Assembly (NCBI GenBank): GCA_003254925.1
Contig: QANZ01042174.1
Location: forward strand, 231,214-295,213
DNA from: Chamaecrista fasciculata
Lineage: Eukaryota > Streptophyta > Magnoliopsida > Fabales > Fabaceae
Length of the DNA: 64,000 nt
Reading direction: 5' to 3'
The notes beneath the pieces were generated by a model that had not been told where the DNA came from, made no database searches, and saw only the letters and a list, made by a program, of their open reading frames with translations. The first letter of the stretch is position 1; each line of letters begins with the position of its first letter. Shown here piece after piece: positions 23,968 to 35,756 of this stretch. The translations under genes were made by a program, and so were the position numbers.

Positions 23968-24993
23968 ATGATTTCCTGCTTTCGTCCCCCTCCGACCACC
24001 ACCGACTCCGCCGCTCCGCCGTCCACCACTCCCAACCTCGCCACCTTCCTCTACCACACCGGCGCCGGCACCGTCTCCCTCACATGGTCTCGCTCCATTC
24101 TAGGTCGCTCCCTCCATTTTCACCTCCACCACCAAAACCCCCCTTTCGATTCTCCACCTCACGCCTCCTCCTTCTACCTTCACATCAAGCCCTTCATCTT
24201 CTGGAAAAAACACGGATCCAAGAAACTCTCTCCCAACACACACATCTTCTGGAATCTCTCTCGCGCCAGATTCGCCTCTAATGGACCCCAACCCAACGCC
24301 GGATTTTACGTCGCCGTCGTCGTCGACGGCGAGATGGTCCTCCTCGTCGGCGATTCCGGCAAGGACGCTTATGCCAAGACGAAAGCCCACAAGCCCAAGA
24401 ACGGTCAGTTTCTGCTTCTCAAAAGAGAGCATGTTGTCGTCGCCAACAGAATCTACACGACGAGAGCGAGATTCGGAGGGAAAACGAGAGAGATTCAGGT
24501 AGATTGTGGATACAGAGATGACTCGAGGCTCTGTTTCAGCGTCGACGGGAAAAGAGTGCTTCAGATTAAGCGATTGAGGTGGAAATTTAGAGGAAACGAG
24601 AGAGTCGAAGTGGATGGGGTTTCGGTTCAGATCTCGTGGGATGTTTACAATTGGTTGTTCGAGAGAGAGAACGGCGAGGGTCACGCCATTTTCATGTTCA
24701 AATTCGAGGAAGAAGAAGAAATCGAAGAAGAAGGAAATTGTAGTGGTAAGGAAGTTTCTGGTGAGAGGAATTTGATGAACATGTGGACTGCTCAGCAGAA
24801 TTGGAATTTTGGTCTGAATAATGAGTTTTGGGGGAAGACGGGGAAAAGCTTCTCGTCGTCGTCGGTGTCAGTTTCGTCGTCGGCGGGGTCTATCGGCGGC
24901 AGCTCCTCCGTGCTGGAATGGTCGAGCGTGGAGGAGAACGAATTGGTGGCACCCATTGGATTTTCCTTGCTTGTTTATGCCTGGAAAAGGTGA
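23968..24993 (+). CDS. DUF868 family protein
   Basis: A single uninterrupted exon encodes 341 residues. I recognise the DUF868 plant family from the order of conserved blocks: an N-terminal MISCFRPP, TTPNLATFLYHTGAGTVSLTWSRS, IKPFIFWKKHGSKKL, FYVAVVVDGEMVLLVGD, a basic RIYTTRARFGGKTREI block, GYRDDSRLCFSVDGKRVLQIKRLRWKFRGNERVEVDG and VYNWLF. A serine-rich linker and a C-terminal PIGFSLLVYAWKR follow. The biochemical role of the family is unknown to me. The open frame extends upstream to 23851 through an N, but MISCF is the usual family start and follows a CT-rich leader. Codon use is GC-richer than the surroundings, as is normal for a coding exon. No signal peptide is obvious. Confidence 0.92.
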   Translation: MISCFRPPPTTTDSAAPPSTTPNLATFLYHTGAGTVSLTWSRSILGRSLHFHLHHQNPPFDSPPHASSFYLHIKPFIFWKKHGSKKLSPNTHIFWNLSRARFASNGPQPNAGFYVAVVVDGEMVLLVGDSGKDAYAKTKAHKPKNGQFLLLKREHVVVANRIYTTRARFGGKTREIQVDCGYRDDSRLCFSVDGKRVLQIKRLRWKFRGNERVEVDGVSVQISWDVYNWLFERENGEGHAIFMFKFEEEEEIEEEGNCSGKEVSGERNLMNMWTAQQNWNFGLNNEFWGKTGKSFSSSSVSVSSSAGSIGGSSSVLEWSSVEENELVAPIGFSLLVYAWKR

Positions 24994-26957
24994 ATTTGGT
25001 GCTCTTACTTGGATTAGTATAATCATTAGTCATTAATTAGTACCACTCCTACTAACTTGCTAGTTAGATTTATGAATTATGATTTATCCCCACTAACCCC
25101 ATTTGTTTCATGAACATATTTATACATAATTAGAGTTTGAAGAACAATTCTAGTTACTCTACACTTGGAATCTCTATAGTTAGATTCATACTCTATAAAT
25201 AGATGTAATAGATTCTACTTTGCAAGTGAGGAATGAAAAAGATATATAGCAGTGGAAGAATTTGAGTTTGTTATTATAATTTCGTGAAAACTGTTGCATC
25301 GCAATGTAAACTTGGTTAGAAGATAAAGCGAGAGAATTGAAGCAAATCTAGAGTTTGGCTTTTCAAATTGGGTGTGCTAGGTAAGATTTTGTGGAATTTT
25401 AATTGTAATTCGCGTTGTAAACATGGTGGGTGATATGTAAAGCAAGTGCGAGGTAGGGCCTTTTCTTTTAGTTGGTGGGTTTTGGTTAATATTTGGTTGA
25501 TCTAGTCCACCACTAAGTGCAAGAATCACTAAATATAGAAGGGGAAAAGATGAAAGGAAAAGTAAAAGTAAAAAAGTACAAATACAAGTTGTAATCAAAT
25601 GTGACAGAGCCAATGTGTATTGAATTATTGATTGAATTGAAGGCAGTGGGAAAGAGAAGAGTGTAGGATGAGAAAGTGATGAAGGAAAGCAACATGGGGA
25701 AAGAGGGAAAGAAAAAAACAGAGTAGAAAGCAGATAATAGTTGTTCATAGTTCCGTTATCTCTAAAGTGCTGGTTAAGGGTTGTCACTTGTCGTGGACTA
25801 AGTTCACATGATCTTGTTAGTGGACACTGGACACTCCTAGGGTGGACGTGGAAAGAAAGACATTGTTAGAAATTTTATTTTTATTTTTATTAAATTTAAA
25901 TTTAAAAGATCAAATTAAAATTTAATATATTTAATAATTTAAAAAAGAAAATTTTAAAAGGAATTAAAAAATTAATACAAGAGAAAAACAGAACAACAAC
26001 CATGGTCCATGGTTGACAGTGATATCGGAAATTTCCAGTTGATCTCTCTTTTTCACCTTTTAACTTGCAAACTCTGATGGCAACATCATAGGTTCGTTAA
26101 TCTCTACTTTGTTCATTACTTTAACTCAATGTCGTATCGACCCATTATCGATTGAAAGAGTTTAACCATATTTAATTTCCACATTTTTGTGAAAGTTATA
26201 AGTGTTTGATGATGATATTTGAAAACAGGACAAAATAGAGACTGTTACTTGACAACAGAAGAACGTCAAGTTAGGATGCTTCCTGTAGTCCCATGTGGGT
26301 TGAGTTTAAAAAGTAAATAATTGAACAAATAATTAATGTATCCGCAAAATAAGTTAAAGTGATAGGCATTATTATAGGTGCAGAGCCCTTTAATTACAAT
26401 TTAGATTCTGGTGATTTCGCAGCAAAGACATATAATTTCCTGGGATTTTCATCTAAGCCGACAATCATGACCTTCTAAGTTCATTGCGTAACAGGGGAGA
26501 GCAGAGTTGGGTCAATTTTGTTAGATTTGTTATGCGTTTCCGTTTAGTACATTGTCATAGCAGATATGGACATATGGTGATAAATGTGATACTATAATAT
26601 ATAATATTTATAATTTATAATATTAACGTTGAATATTATAATAAATCATATGTGATATATCATTGGACTAGTCTATAATGCAAAGTTTGATTCTTGACAT
26701 GAAATATAATTGCTAATGAGACATAATTATATTATTTGATGAGATCTAATAGTTTTAAAATAGTGAATGGAAACCGCTAAAGAGGTAAATTTTATACTTT
26801 TTATGTGTTCTTCATGTCATTAATTCCAAGTATCAAAATTTTATTGATTTATAATTTATTACATCTCATGTCAAGAATTAAACTTTGCATTATAAATGAT
26901 GCAAAAATATGTAAAATACCTATGTTATATTTTTATCGAGTAACATTGTATTCTTTT

Positions 26958-27818
26958 GGGTAAATTACACTTTGGTACCCTGTGGTTTGACCCTAGGGGT
27001 GTTCAAACTTCGGTTTGGATCGGTTTTGACATTTTTTTTCAACTGAACCGAACAAATTGGATGACAACTAAAGCCATCCAATCAATCCAGTCATTTTAGG
27101 TCAACCGAACCAATCCAAACCGACTTTAATCGGTTTAGATTGGATCGGTTAATCGGTTTTCTATATATTCATTAAGTTAAAAATCTAAAAAATACAAAAT
27201 ATATAAAAATCTAGAAAATATAAGAAAAGATTAGAAATTGTAAATTGTGATGAAGGATAAAGATTAAAGATGAAGTGATGAAAGAAGGATGAAGTGTAAA
27301 ATTATGAATTGTGAAATAAAAAGTGACTAAATTTGAGTGTGAGGGACAACTAAATAAGGGAAAATAAAAAATGAAGAAATTAAGTTTAGAGATAGGGATG
27401 TTTTTTATTTAATATAATATAAATAATATTTAATTAAATTATTAATATAGTTCGGTTTGGTTCGGTCGGTTTTTGGTTTTCAAAACCATCCAAACCGAAC
27501 TAATCGGTTTTCATCATTTTCAATCCAATTCAACCAATTAGATGATTGGTTTTGGTCGGTTTTGATCGGTTTGGATTGGATTGATTGGTTGAGTTTGGAT
27601 TGGATTGGATTTGAACATCCCTATTTGACCCTATTTCACTTTGGTACTCTGTGGTTTGAAACTTGACACTTTGGTACCCTGTAGTATTCTCCATTAACAC
27701 TTTGGTACCCTTTGGAGCTATTTTGTAATTTTAACCATAATAAATTTTACAAAAATTACATATTGACCCCAAAAAAATTTTAAATTTTTCATTTTAGTCC
27801 CTATATAATATGTATCCA
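26958..27818. mobile_element. Foldback MITE split by a nested insertion and cut at an N
   Basis: Begins GGGTAAATTACACTTTGGTA like its relatives, is interrupted at 26995, resumes at 27633 (ATTTCACTTTGGTA) and continues to GTATCCA before the N at 27819. The whole right arm is missing after the N, so the copy is truncated or the assembly joins unrelated sequence there. Apart from the insertion, its left half matches the copies at 14573 and 23078. Confidence 0.82.
26995..27623. mobile_element. Mutator-like MITE nested inside another MITE
   Basis: The ends are AGGGGTGTTCAAA and TTTGAACATCCCT, imperfect inverted repeats. The interrupted host sequence TTTGACCCT is duplicated on either side (26986-26994 and 27624-27632), a 9-bp duplication. 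The arms are rich in CGGTTTGGATCGGTT and its complement. The open frame at 27457-27666 is a product of this repeat. Confidence 0.85.
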
Positions 27819-29439
27819 NTTCATACATTTTTATACTATTAAAATATTTTTTACAATATTTATCAATAATGAAATGACTATAATGTTCAGGCCAAAAAAA
27901 AAAATGACTATAATGTGACGAAGAGTAATTTTAACATAAAAAATATCTAAAAAACAAATAGTTTAGTTTTAAAGCAGGAAAAAGAAAGCAATAAAAGGGG
28001 GCACCAAATTTTTTAAAAAAGAAAGAAAATAGGTAAATTGATTAAAAATTATTCTTTTTAATTTTGTGATATGAGATCATATAATTTTTATGTTGTTATT
28101 AAATCACACATTTTTTGTTATAATGTGATAACACGATGTAATCTTAAGTTTCATAATATGATGAAATTATGACATACCAAAGATCAATATCTAACATACT
28201 ACTGTAATATATGAGATGATGAGAATAGAATCAGGTCATACTAAATTGATTTAATTTTATATTAATTATAGTTTTACATATTTATATCATTTAAATTAAC
28301 TAATGACACATAATTACAAAAATACTAATCGATTTACAAATTGACATAAAGTAGAAAAAAAGCTATAGGAAATATTTTAAATGATATATTTTTTACGCCA
28401 AATTATTTAATTTTTTTGATAACAAACTAATTAATTATTAATGTTAAAGGCACTCATGGAGCTTCCATACGGGATCAGTCGTTGTGACACGCTATATTAA
28501 AAGCATACTTTGAGATTAGAATTAGAAGTAGGCATTGCCATGCTTCTACGCTACGTTGTAATACAATGCAAGTCCAAAATAAAAATAAAAAAAGATTATT
28601 TATTGTTCAAATATATAAAATTAATAAATATTCTGTCAAACATGAGAGGAAGTGATCAATAGGTGCTACTATTCTGTACACATTTGATGTTAACTAATTG
28701 GATGTACCTGTGAAATGGAAGAAAGGGAAAGTGGTAATTAAACCTTTTTTTTTCATAATATTTTTCACTATAGTCAATCTTATTCTAGGTAGGAACTAAA
28801 AACTTAAGAAATATCACATGAAAATCGTTGTTACGTTGTAAATTAAATGTTAATGGTTCTTCTAAGTTTTATAAGTGTGGAAGGATGAGAACCATGCAAA
28901 ATTTGATGGTCCAGGATCCGAGACGATGCCATATTAAGAAATACGAGTATTCATAGAATAACTAATGTAATGTATACGTACATAGGACATTAGGATTTAG
29001 GACCCCTTATATATCAGTCAGTGTCGCCTTTATTATCTGTATTAATTTCATGTCACTTTGGGTTCTAGTTATTAATGTTAGTTACAGTTCAATTTTGCAA
29101 TAAGAAAGTAAAATACGTGGGACCTCGGATTGGATTAATTGATTAATTCCAATATTGTTGAATGTACACAGTGTTACACACAAATTACGAAGAGGAGAGG
29201 TAATTTAAGTAATAACTTAGACCAGAAACAAAGTAATTAAATTAAAGCATTACAAATTAAAGTAATGAGAGAGACAAATTAAAGCAGATATAAGAATTCC
29301 CTGCACATGATCGATATCCTTCAATTCGTTGCTCAAATGAATCGCTGAATCATTCTAAAATTTCCCAAGTTAAGGGTTTACATGTTGCAGCTAGCTAGCT
29401 AGAAGCATTAAATATTGGAAGACGAGAAATCCACGTAAT

Positions 29440-29712
29440 TACTCCCTCTGATTTATAATATCTGTCATAATTTAGTGGGTGCACATAGATTAAGAAAATG
29501 ATTAATTCATCTTGAACTTAAAAAATATAAGATAATATTACCTTTATTTATTTTTTCCTATTTTCAAATTATATTTATTATTAAGAGGAAATAGGTAGGA
29601 ATTAAATTTTTAAAGAATAATTAATACTCTCTTAATTTTATAAAACATCAAATATTTTGAAACATAAAAATTTTTAAAGCAAAGACAAAAATTGTGAATG
29701 GGAGAGAGTAAT
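29440..29712. mobile_element. Stowaway-like MITE, copy 1
   Basis: Starts ACTCCCTCTGATTTATAATAT and ends near GGGAGAGAGT, an imperfect inverted repeat of the CTCCCTCCG type seen in Tc1/mariner-related Stowaway MITEs. A homologous copy in the same orientation lies at 42169-42446, sharing GGTGGGTGCACAYA and AAGAAAATGATTAATT. It ends about 65 bases before the DeSI stop codon. Confidence 0.68.
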
Positions 29713-29778
29713 TAATTAATTAAGTACCTGCACGAACGGCTTGCATGTCAGCTTCTTGTTATTAATTACTCCGACTTT

Positions 29779-31482
29779 TCAAATCGTTGCTTCATTATGA
29801 TCTGGCGGAAGTACACAATTGCAGAGAAGACCTATACATATATATATATTTGGGTTAATTTATCTGAACAATACAATTAAATAATAAGGACGATGATGAT
29901 CGACATATATATGTATTAGATTTGTTACCAAATCTTGCAAGTCGATTAACCCAACGGGGGATGGAATTTCCAGTTAATCTCAGACAAAGGTCGTTACAGA
30001 AGTGGTTGCAGTTTTTAGTGAAGAGATGGTAGGAGTTGCCAGAATAAGTGTTTGCTACTTTATTATTCATGAATGCTCTAAATTCCTTAACACTCATATC
30101 GGTTGTTCCAACGAGGATTGATTTTCTGAAGCTGAATCCAGGACACTTCCTTGGTTCCACTTCAAATATCCCTGTCGTCTCACGCTCGTGCGCTCCAAAT
30201 CCATATTCAACCCCATGAACTACGTAACAATAACAAATTCAAATTCAAACCAAACCATATGATCGATCATCATTCAATTATATATATAACCTAGGAAGCA
30301 TGGACACTTCATTTTGAGGGCGTGTCGCCGTGTCAGACACGTGTCAGTGTCCGACACCCGTACGACACCGACACGACACATATTTATAAATTTTAGAATA
30401 TAAATCAATTTTTTATAATTTTAACATGACAAACAAAATAAAATAATAATAGATATGACATATATTATGAATAAAAATTGTAATTTTCAAATTTTTCTTT
30501 AAAAATTATGAATATTTAATTATTTTTATATATAAATATATGCCTTGTCGTGTCGCGTAATTTCAAAAATTTAGCGTGTCGCTGTGTCCGTGTCCGTGTC
30601 GTGTCCCGTATCCGTGTCAGTGTCCATGCTTTCTAGTATATAACCATTCAATAGTGGTTTTAAAGGGAAAAACATTAGGCGCCGGCAACTAGAAATAAGT
30701 TCTCTTTAAGTCGTCCAAATGACTAAAGTGAATTTTGACTTCATCAATAATTTTGAGGCCAAAGTACCTTTTTGGTCCTATAACTTTTGCTAAGGTCTCA
30801 ATTTAGTCTCATAACTTTTTTTATTGCACTTTTGGTCCATATCTTTTGCTCAAGTTGCAGATTTGATCATGTGTTACACTTTTGGTCTCATATCTTTGGT
30901 TCATGTTACAGAATTGGTCCTATATCTTTTAGTCATGCTGCAGAATCACTCTCATATCTTTGGGTCAGGTGCAAAATTGGTCTCATATATTTAGATTAAG
31001 TAGGATTGACGGTGAAACTTTATGCAAAGATATGGGACCAATTCTGCAATCTAACCAAAAGATATGGGACCAAAAGTGATACGGGGATCAAATCTACAAC
31101 TTTTTGCAAAGATATAGGACCAAAAGTGCAACAAAAAGTGATATGGGGACCAAATCTGCAACTTTTTGCATAGTTAGGAGACCAAATTGAGACCTGAGCA
31201 AAAGTTATAGGACCAAAAGTGCACTTTCACCTTTTTTTTATACACATAACTTCACATTCAACTATTTACTAGCTGTACTGAATTTTGTTGATCATTCAAA
31301 ATTGCTCAATTTGCTAATAAATGTATATACGTACCTTGGAGACCAGAATGGTAGACGCCGAGGCCAAGCCAGTAGGCATAGCCATTGATGGGGGTGAGAT
31401 CATAGACGTTGAGGTATACAGGAACCTTACCTCCTACCTTCTTGCTTCGGGGCAATATAGTCACCATTTTACACACCATCAT
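29779..31482 (-). CDS. DeSI-like PPPDE peptidase (deubiquitinase/deSUMOylase family)
   Basis: Three exons on the minus strand: 31482-31335, 30219-29929 and 29831-29779, giving 163 residues. Donors are GTACGT and GTAACA; acceptors are TACGTAG and TGTATAG; all junctions keep frame. The PPPDE fold is clear: VPVYLNVYDLTPINGYAYW, then GLGVYHSG with the catalytic His45, HGVEYGFGAHERETTGIFEV, and KNCNHFCNDLC with the catalytic Cys120. The tail RWVNRLARFGLLCNCVLP is typical of the plant DeSI group. PPPDE proteins are thiol peptidases that remove SUMO or ubiquitin; the substrate here is unknown. I chose the first in-frame ATG (31482), directly after a stop; ATGs at 31479 and 31467 are alternatives. 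Intron 1 (1.1 kb) carries two MITEs. The C terminus after CNCVLP is short for the family. Confidence 0.9.
30291..30636. mobile_element. hAT-like MITE in DeSI intron 1, 8-bp TSD
   Basis: The termini CTAGGAAGCATGGACACT and AGTGTCCATGCTTTCTAG are near-perfect inverted repeats of 18 bp. The flanks are TATATAAC on both sides (30283-30290 and 30637-30644), an exact 8-bp duplication. Subterminal regions are full of short GTGTCGTGTC and GACACGGACAC repeats, probable transposase-binding motifs. 346 bp, non-coding. Confidence 0.85.
30757..31231. mobile_element. Foldback MITE in DeSI intron 1
   Basis: The left arm GGCCAAAGTACCTTTTTGG and TATAACTTTTGCTAAGGTCTC pair with the right arm GAGACCTGAGCAAAAGTTATA and CCAAAAGTGCACTTTCACC. 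Internal arms repeat GATATGGGACCAAAAGTG. Relatives lie at 46418-46849 and about 50640-51010. No clean target duplication. Confidence 0.75.
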
Positions 31483-32174
31483 ATATCACAAAATGCACAG
31501 ATCGATGGATATATGGATCAGAATGATATATATGTTTATATATGTTTATGATCGATGAGAGTTGGTTCTCTTAATTGCTTTGCTTCTTCATCTACCTTGA
31601 ACCCTCTTTGTAGTATATATGTCTTTCCATTATTATTAGCTTCGGCGGAAGTGAAGGAACAAAAAACATTAGCGTGACAAAAGTAACTGTGTACATTGTA
31701 GCTAGGCCCATGTGGGGGAAATAATTATACTGAACTTATTGGAAATATATCAATAAGCATAGTTTTTAATTTAGTTTTAAATTAGGCGATGAGTTTGAAT
31801 GATTTGGTGTGAGCTAGCGTGCGTGTTAACTGGCGTTGGATCGAAAATCAATGAAGTGAAGTTTGTACATTATTTATGGGACATGGCAATGGGGTGTCAG
31901 TGAAGGAGTGAGGAATTGAAGTCATAGGGAACACAAATTGTTTATGATAACGTTAAATGTACAACAACAAGGGAACACCTTACTCTACTTTAATTATGGC
32001 TTCGATTTCCCCAACACCACTCCATTACGCCCACGTTAATTCGCTCAATTCTACGTTTAGATCCTCTAATTCTATGTAAATAATTTGCACAGTTTAAAGG
32101 GTGATAAGAAAAAAAAATTGTATCGAGCTGGTACTTTTTTTTTATAAAAAAAATGGGAAAATCTATAAAAAACA

Positions 32175-32321
32175 ATATAGCTATAGTTCATCACTTATTA
32201 GCGGTTGGATTTTCTTTTTTTTTTTTGAGATTTGTGCAACAAATATTAATATTTGTTACACAAATCTCAAAAGAAAAAAAAAGAAATCCAACAGTTAAAA
32301 AGTGATGAGTTATAGTTATCC
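32175..32321. mobile_element. Near-perfect hairpin MITE
   Basis: The whole 147-bp unit folds on itself. The left arm has ATAGTTCATCACTTATTAGC then GGTTGGATTTTC. The right arm is its complement, ending GTGATGAGTTATAGTTATCC. The loop is centred on ACAAATATTAATATTTGT. A transcript would form a long stem. Confidence 0.75.
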
Positions 32322-33737
32322 TACTTTTTATAATAAAACCCAAAAAAAATCTCTCTCTTTTAATTTCTTTTTAAATTATACAAACTGTAGACATAGTTGA
32401 TAAGTTGAGGGACAATATTAAATATGATATTTTTTCAAAATATGTAAAAGCAATATTTGAATGCATGTACCATAATCCAACTGATACTATCCATTAATTG
32501 GTATACGTGGCTAATTTGGCATGCATCATGCATGAGAGGTTACTTGAAAAACAATATATATGGATGAATGGATGCATGTGTGAACTAAACTGATAATGAT
32601 GCATGAGACAAGTTTAGAATTATTGGGGAAGTGGGACAGGAATCCTCCAATATCCAACCCCCACAAATACTATATTAACTCATAATCCTTGCTTCATTAT
32701 TTTCCAATTATGCCCTACAGGCTACAGCTGGTTTCCAATGTTCTTTTCTTTTTTGGTAGAAATAAAACAGCTGTTTTATTTTACTGTTCAGTACCATATA
32801 AGAACGCGTACTTAATTAATCTGTCATGGTTATATATATATGAAGCAATATGTACATGATAATTCTATAAATCACTGGTCTTGGTATAAATTGTGGTATG
32901 TGGATTGCTTTTAAAAGAAAGAATCCGTTCTAGCTACTTCTGTCAACGTACGGTTACATTATTTTGCAGACATTGGTTCAAGTACAACCTTGACTAAAGT
33001 GATCTGATCATCCTACTTTGGTCATATTCTGGGGAAAATAATTGCAGATGACATTAATGGAAGGATGACACTTTGGAGAAGTAAATAATTTGGCCTATCT
33101 ACCTGTCAATTTAATTTTGACCAAAGTCTGTATTTTATAAAATAAAAAAGTACTACACATATTTCAAGATTAAAAAAATTAGATCAGCAAAAGTTTTAAT
33201 TTTATTTCAAATTTTACACGCTGTCAATTTAGTCTCTAATATTTGTTTGCTGTCAATTTCATTCTTAATGTTTTATATTTTGGTCAATTTTATCCTTTGT
33301 TTTTACTTTAGTCAAATATTATCGACAGAATCTACGTGTCTGATGATATATAAATGTAAAATTGATAGAAAAAGAAATTGATCAAATTCTAACTCAGATT
33401 GAAAAATAAGATGCAGTCTGTCATTAATTTATTGAAAAAAATTAGTCAAATGATAAAATTGATACAAATGTAAAACATTAAAGATAAAATTGATAGCTAA
33501 TAAAAAGTTTAGGAACCAATTTAGTACTAGATTTAATAGACGACAGAACTATATCTATCTATTAATAGGATTACTCTAGAAGGAAACACAATAATGAATG
33601 CCTGTCACTACTAAATACAGAAACAAAATTCACATCCCACTCATCCGGCCCCCTCAAGTCACTTCACTTTTTTCCCATATTTACTCTGTGGTGTCGGGTG
33701 GGTGAAAAAACAAGATCATTAAGCATATATATACGTA

Positions 33738-34804
33738 GGGTAAAATACAGGAAAGGTACCTGTGGTTTGGCCTAATCTCACTTTTATGACGTGTGGTTTC
33801 AAACGTTGCACATTAGGTACCTGTGTGTTTCGCCGTTAAACAGAAGCAGTACTTGTGTAATTTTCCGTTAAATTTTGACGGAAAAAGTAGTACTTGTGGT
33901 TTCAAAAGTTGCACATTAGGTACCTGTGGTTTTGCTGAAGCTTGAACTACATATTAGCTTCATATTTTGAACATTAAACGATGAAACCCAACACTCTCTT
34001 CATCTTCATCATCATCTTCTTCCCATAAACTCAACAAACCCTCATTTCTCATACGAATTTCAAATTTCACTCATCAAATTAAATCAGAAATCACACACAC
34101 ACACACACATAGATATACATTAATCAGAAATCACCCGAATTATCATCTCCAAATTTCTCGGCGGATTTTGAAGCAATTTCAAAGATTTAGGGTTTTCAAT
34201 TTGATTTGATGAAATTAGGGTTGTTGAAATTGCAGATCGCAGAGGGTTTCTGTAATACCCCAAGGTACCATGTTAGACATTAGACTTAGCATTTGACTTA
34301 AAAGTAAATTGTGTAGTTAATCTAGAAGTCCTTATGAGCTTGTGGTTAAATTTTGAGAGCAACCTGACAAAAAATTTTATCCGTGTTTCATTTTAATTTT
34401 ATTATAAGACACTTTTGAGTAAGAAATAATAAATTATAGGTATAATATTTTTTAAAGGAAAATATATATTTGGAACCTACTATTTTCAATGAATCCAACA
34501 ATATAATTTTTTTCAAAAATCTCTATTTCTAGAACTTTTGAGTTTTAGGGACTGTTTTGAAAGAATTTAAATGTTTTTGGGCAATACTATGGATCTAGCC
34601 TCTTTCTCCTTGCATCAAAATTACTTTTTTGCCCCCCCAAATTTGGCCAAAATAGAAAACAACCCTTTCTTTAACGGAAAATTACACAAGTACTGCTTCT
34701 GTTTAACGGCGAAACACACAGGTACCTAATGTGCAACGTTTGAAACCACACGTCATAAAAGTGAGATTAGGCCAAACCACAGGTACCTTTCCTGTATTTT
34801 ACCC
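33738..34804. mobile_element. Large Mutator-type foldback element with 9-bp TSD
   Basis: The 1067-bp element begins GGGTAAAATACAGGAAAGGTA and ends with the exact complement. The terminal arms (over 100 bp) pair with few differences. The 9-bp target duplication ATATACGTA is exact on both sides (33729-33737 and 34805-34813). The interior is unpaired and looks host-derived: a TCATCATCTTCTT leader-like run, a CA microsatellite, TTTAGGGTTTTCAATTTG and a TTGCAG acceptor-like site. This resembles a Pack-MULE, but the source gene is unknown. A related element lies at 60535-61793. Confidence 0.88.
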
Positions 34805-35164
34805 ATATACGTATACATATGAAGTTTGAAAATTGAATTGATGAATTCTGTATCCTGTCAAAAACAGAAAAGGAAGAAAAAAAGAAAGAAAATTGAATTC
34901 TGTAATCGCAATATACAAAGTTGCTGAGTGAAAATCACATGCATCCTTTCCTATCGATCTAGCTAGGCATAGCTTTTCATTTTGTGAATCTAGCTAGTTG
35001 TTTCATCACCCAAGAAGAGAATATTACCCACCTTGGACATCAGAATCTTGTATCAAATTTCATGATGGAAGCTGTCTGCTTCAATTCCTAACCAATCAAG
35101 CTGCATTCCCTTGTCATATCTTGGACTTGGATATAGTTGGATATTTATATATACTATGCTCTTT

Positions 35165-35165
35165 A

Positions 35166-35213
<48 letters not shown>
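35165..35213. repeat. (ATT)n microsatellite
   Basis: Uninterrupted run of about 16 ATT/TTA units. The poly-isoleucine open frames on both strands here are artefacts of this repeat. Confidence 0.95.
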
Positions 35214-35620
35214 GAGGTCTGTTTTCTATGATGTACGTATGTAACCGTATCCTTTTCTTTTGCCAAAGTGAGTAACAGAGTTATTCGCCCCAATCCTCGT
35301 TTTTTTTCAGCCCATGCCAATTATTAAAGTCTAACTCCGAAGCCCAAAGATCCAAATTCCATAATGTATTCTGTGCTATCCTTAGTTTTCTTCGGTCCAT
35401 GCCAATTAAAGTGTACGAGGCCCAACGACCCAAATTTAATTTCATCACCATATTTTCATCTTCCCTTGTTATTTTGTAATCTTTTTATTTTCCTCTATTT
35501 TATTCTCAAAGATATCTTTCATGAGAAGTAATTTTATTTGATATACTATCAAACACTAAATATGGACATATTTCTTGATGGAGATTTGAATTTAAATTTT
35601 ATTATTCTATAAGTGACTAA

Positions 35621-35756
35621 CCGTAAGATTGTTGCCTGGTGACCAAGAGGTGTTCAAATTCAGAAAACAACCTCTCTGTAAAGCAAGGGTAAGATTGCGT
35701 ACATCTTGACCCTCCCTAGACTCTACCTAGTGAGAGCTTTGTGTAGTGGACCGCCC
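35621..35756 (+). mobile_element. Au SINE with 22-bp target duplication
   Basis: The 136-bp body matches my memory of the angiosperm Au SINE in order: GTTGCCTGGTG, GTGTTCAAATTC (degenerate B box), GAAAACAACCTCT, GCAAGGGTAAGATTGCGTAC, CTTGACCCTCCC, TGAGAGCTTTGTG, TAGTGGACCGCCC. It is flanked by TTATTATTCTATAAGTGAC-type repeats of 22 bp, at 35599-35620 and 35757-35778, which differ at one position. Long target duplications fit LINE-mediated retroposition. Confidence 0.88.

Larger units (their letters stand above)
24994..29778. other. Intergenic spacer with nested MITEs
   Basis: No gene is recognised. The minus-strand frame at 25377-25787 (136 residues) is hydrophobic, low in complexity and unlike any family I know. 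Contents that can be named are the truncated MITE at 26958-27818 with its nested element, a single N at 27819, and a Stowaway-like MITE at 29440-29712. The stretches 25800-26950 and 27820-29430 are plain AT-rich DNA. Confidence 0.6.

Noticed and set aside
24100..24684. 194-residue minus-strand frame
   Set aside because: Exact antisense of the DUF868 exon; no independent protein similarity.
25377..25787. 136-residue minus-strand hydrophobic frame
   Set aside because: Leu/Ser/Pro-rich from a GA-rich strand; no recognised motif and no supporting splice or promoter signals.
35114..35320. Poly-isoleucine frames
   Set aside because: Artefact of the ATT microsatellite.
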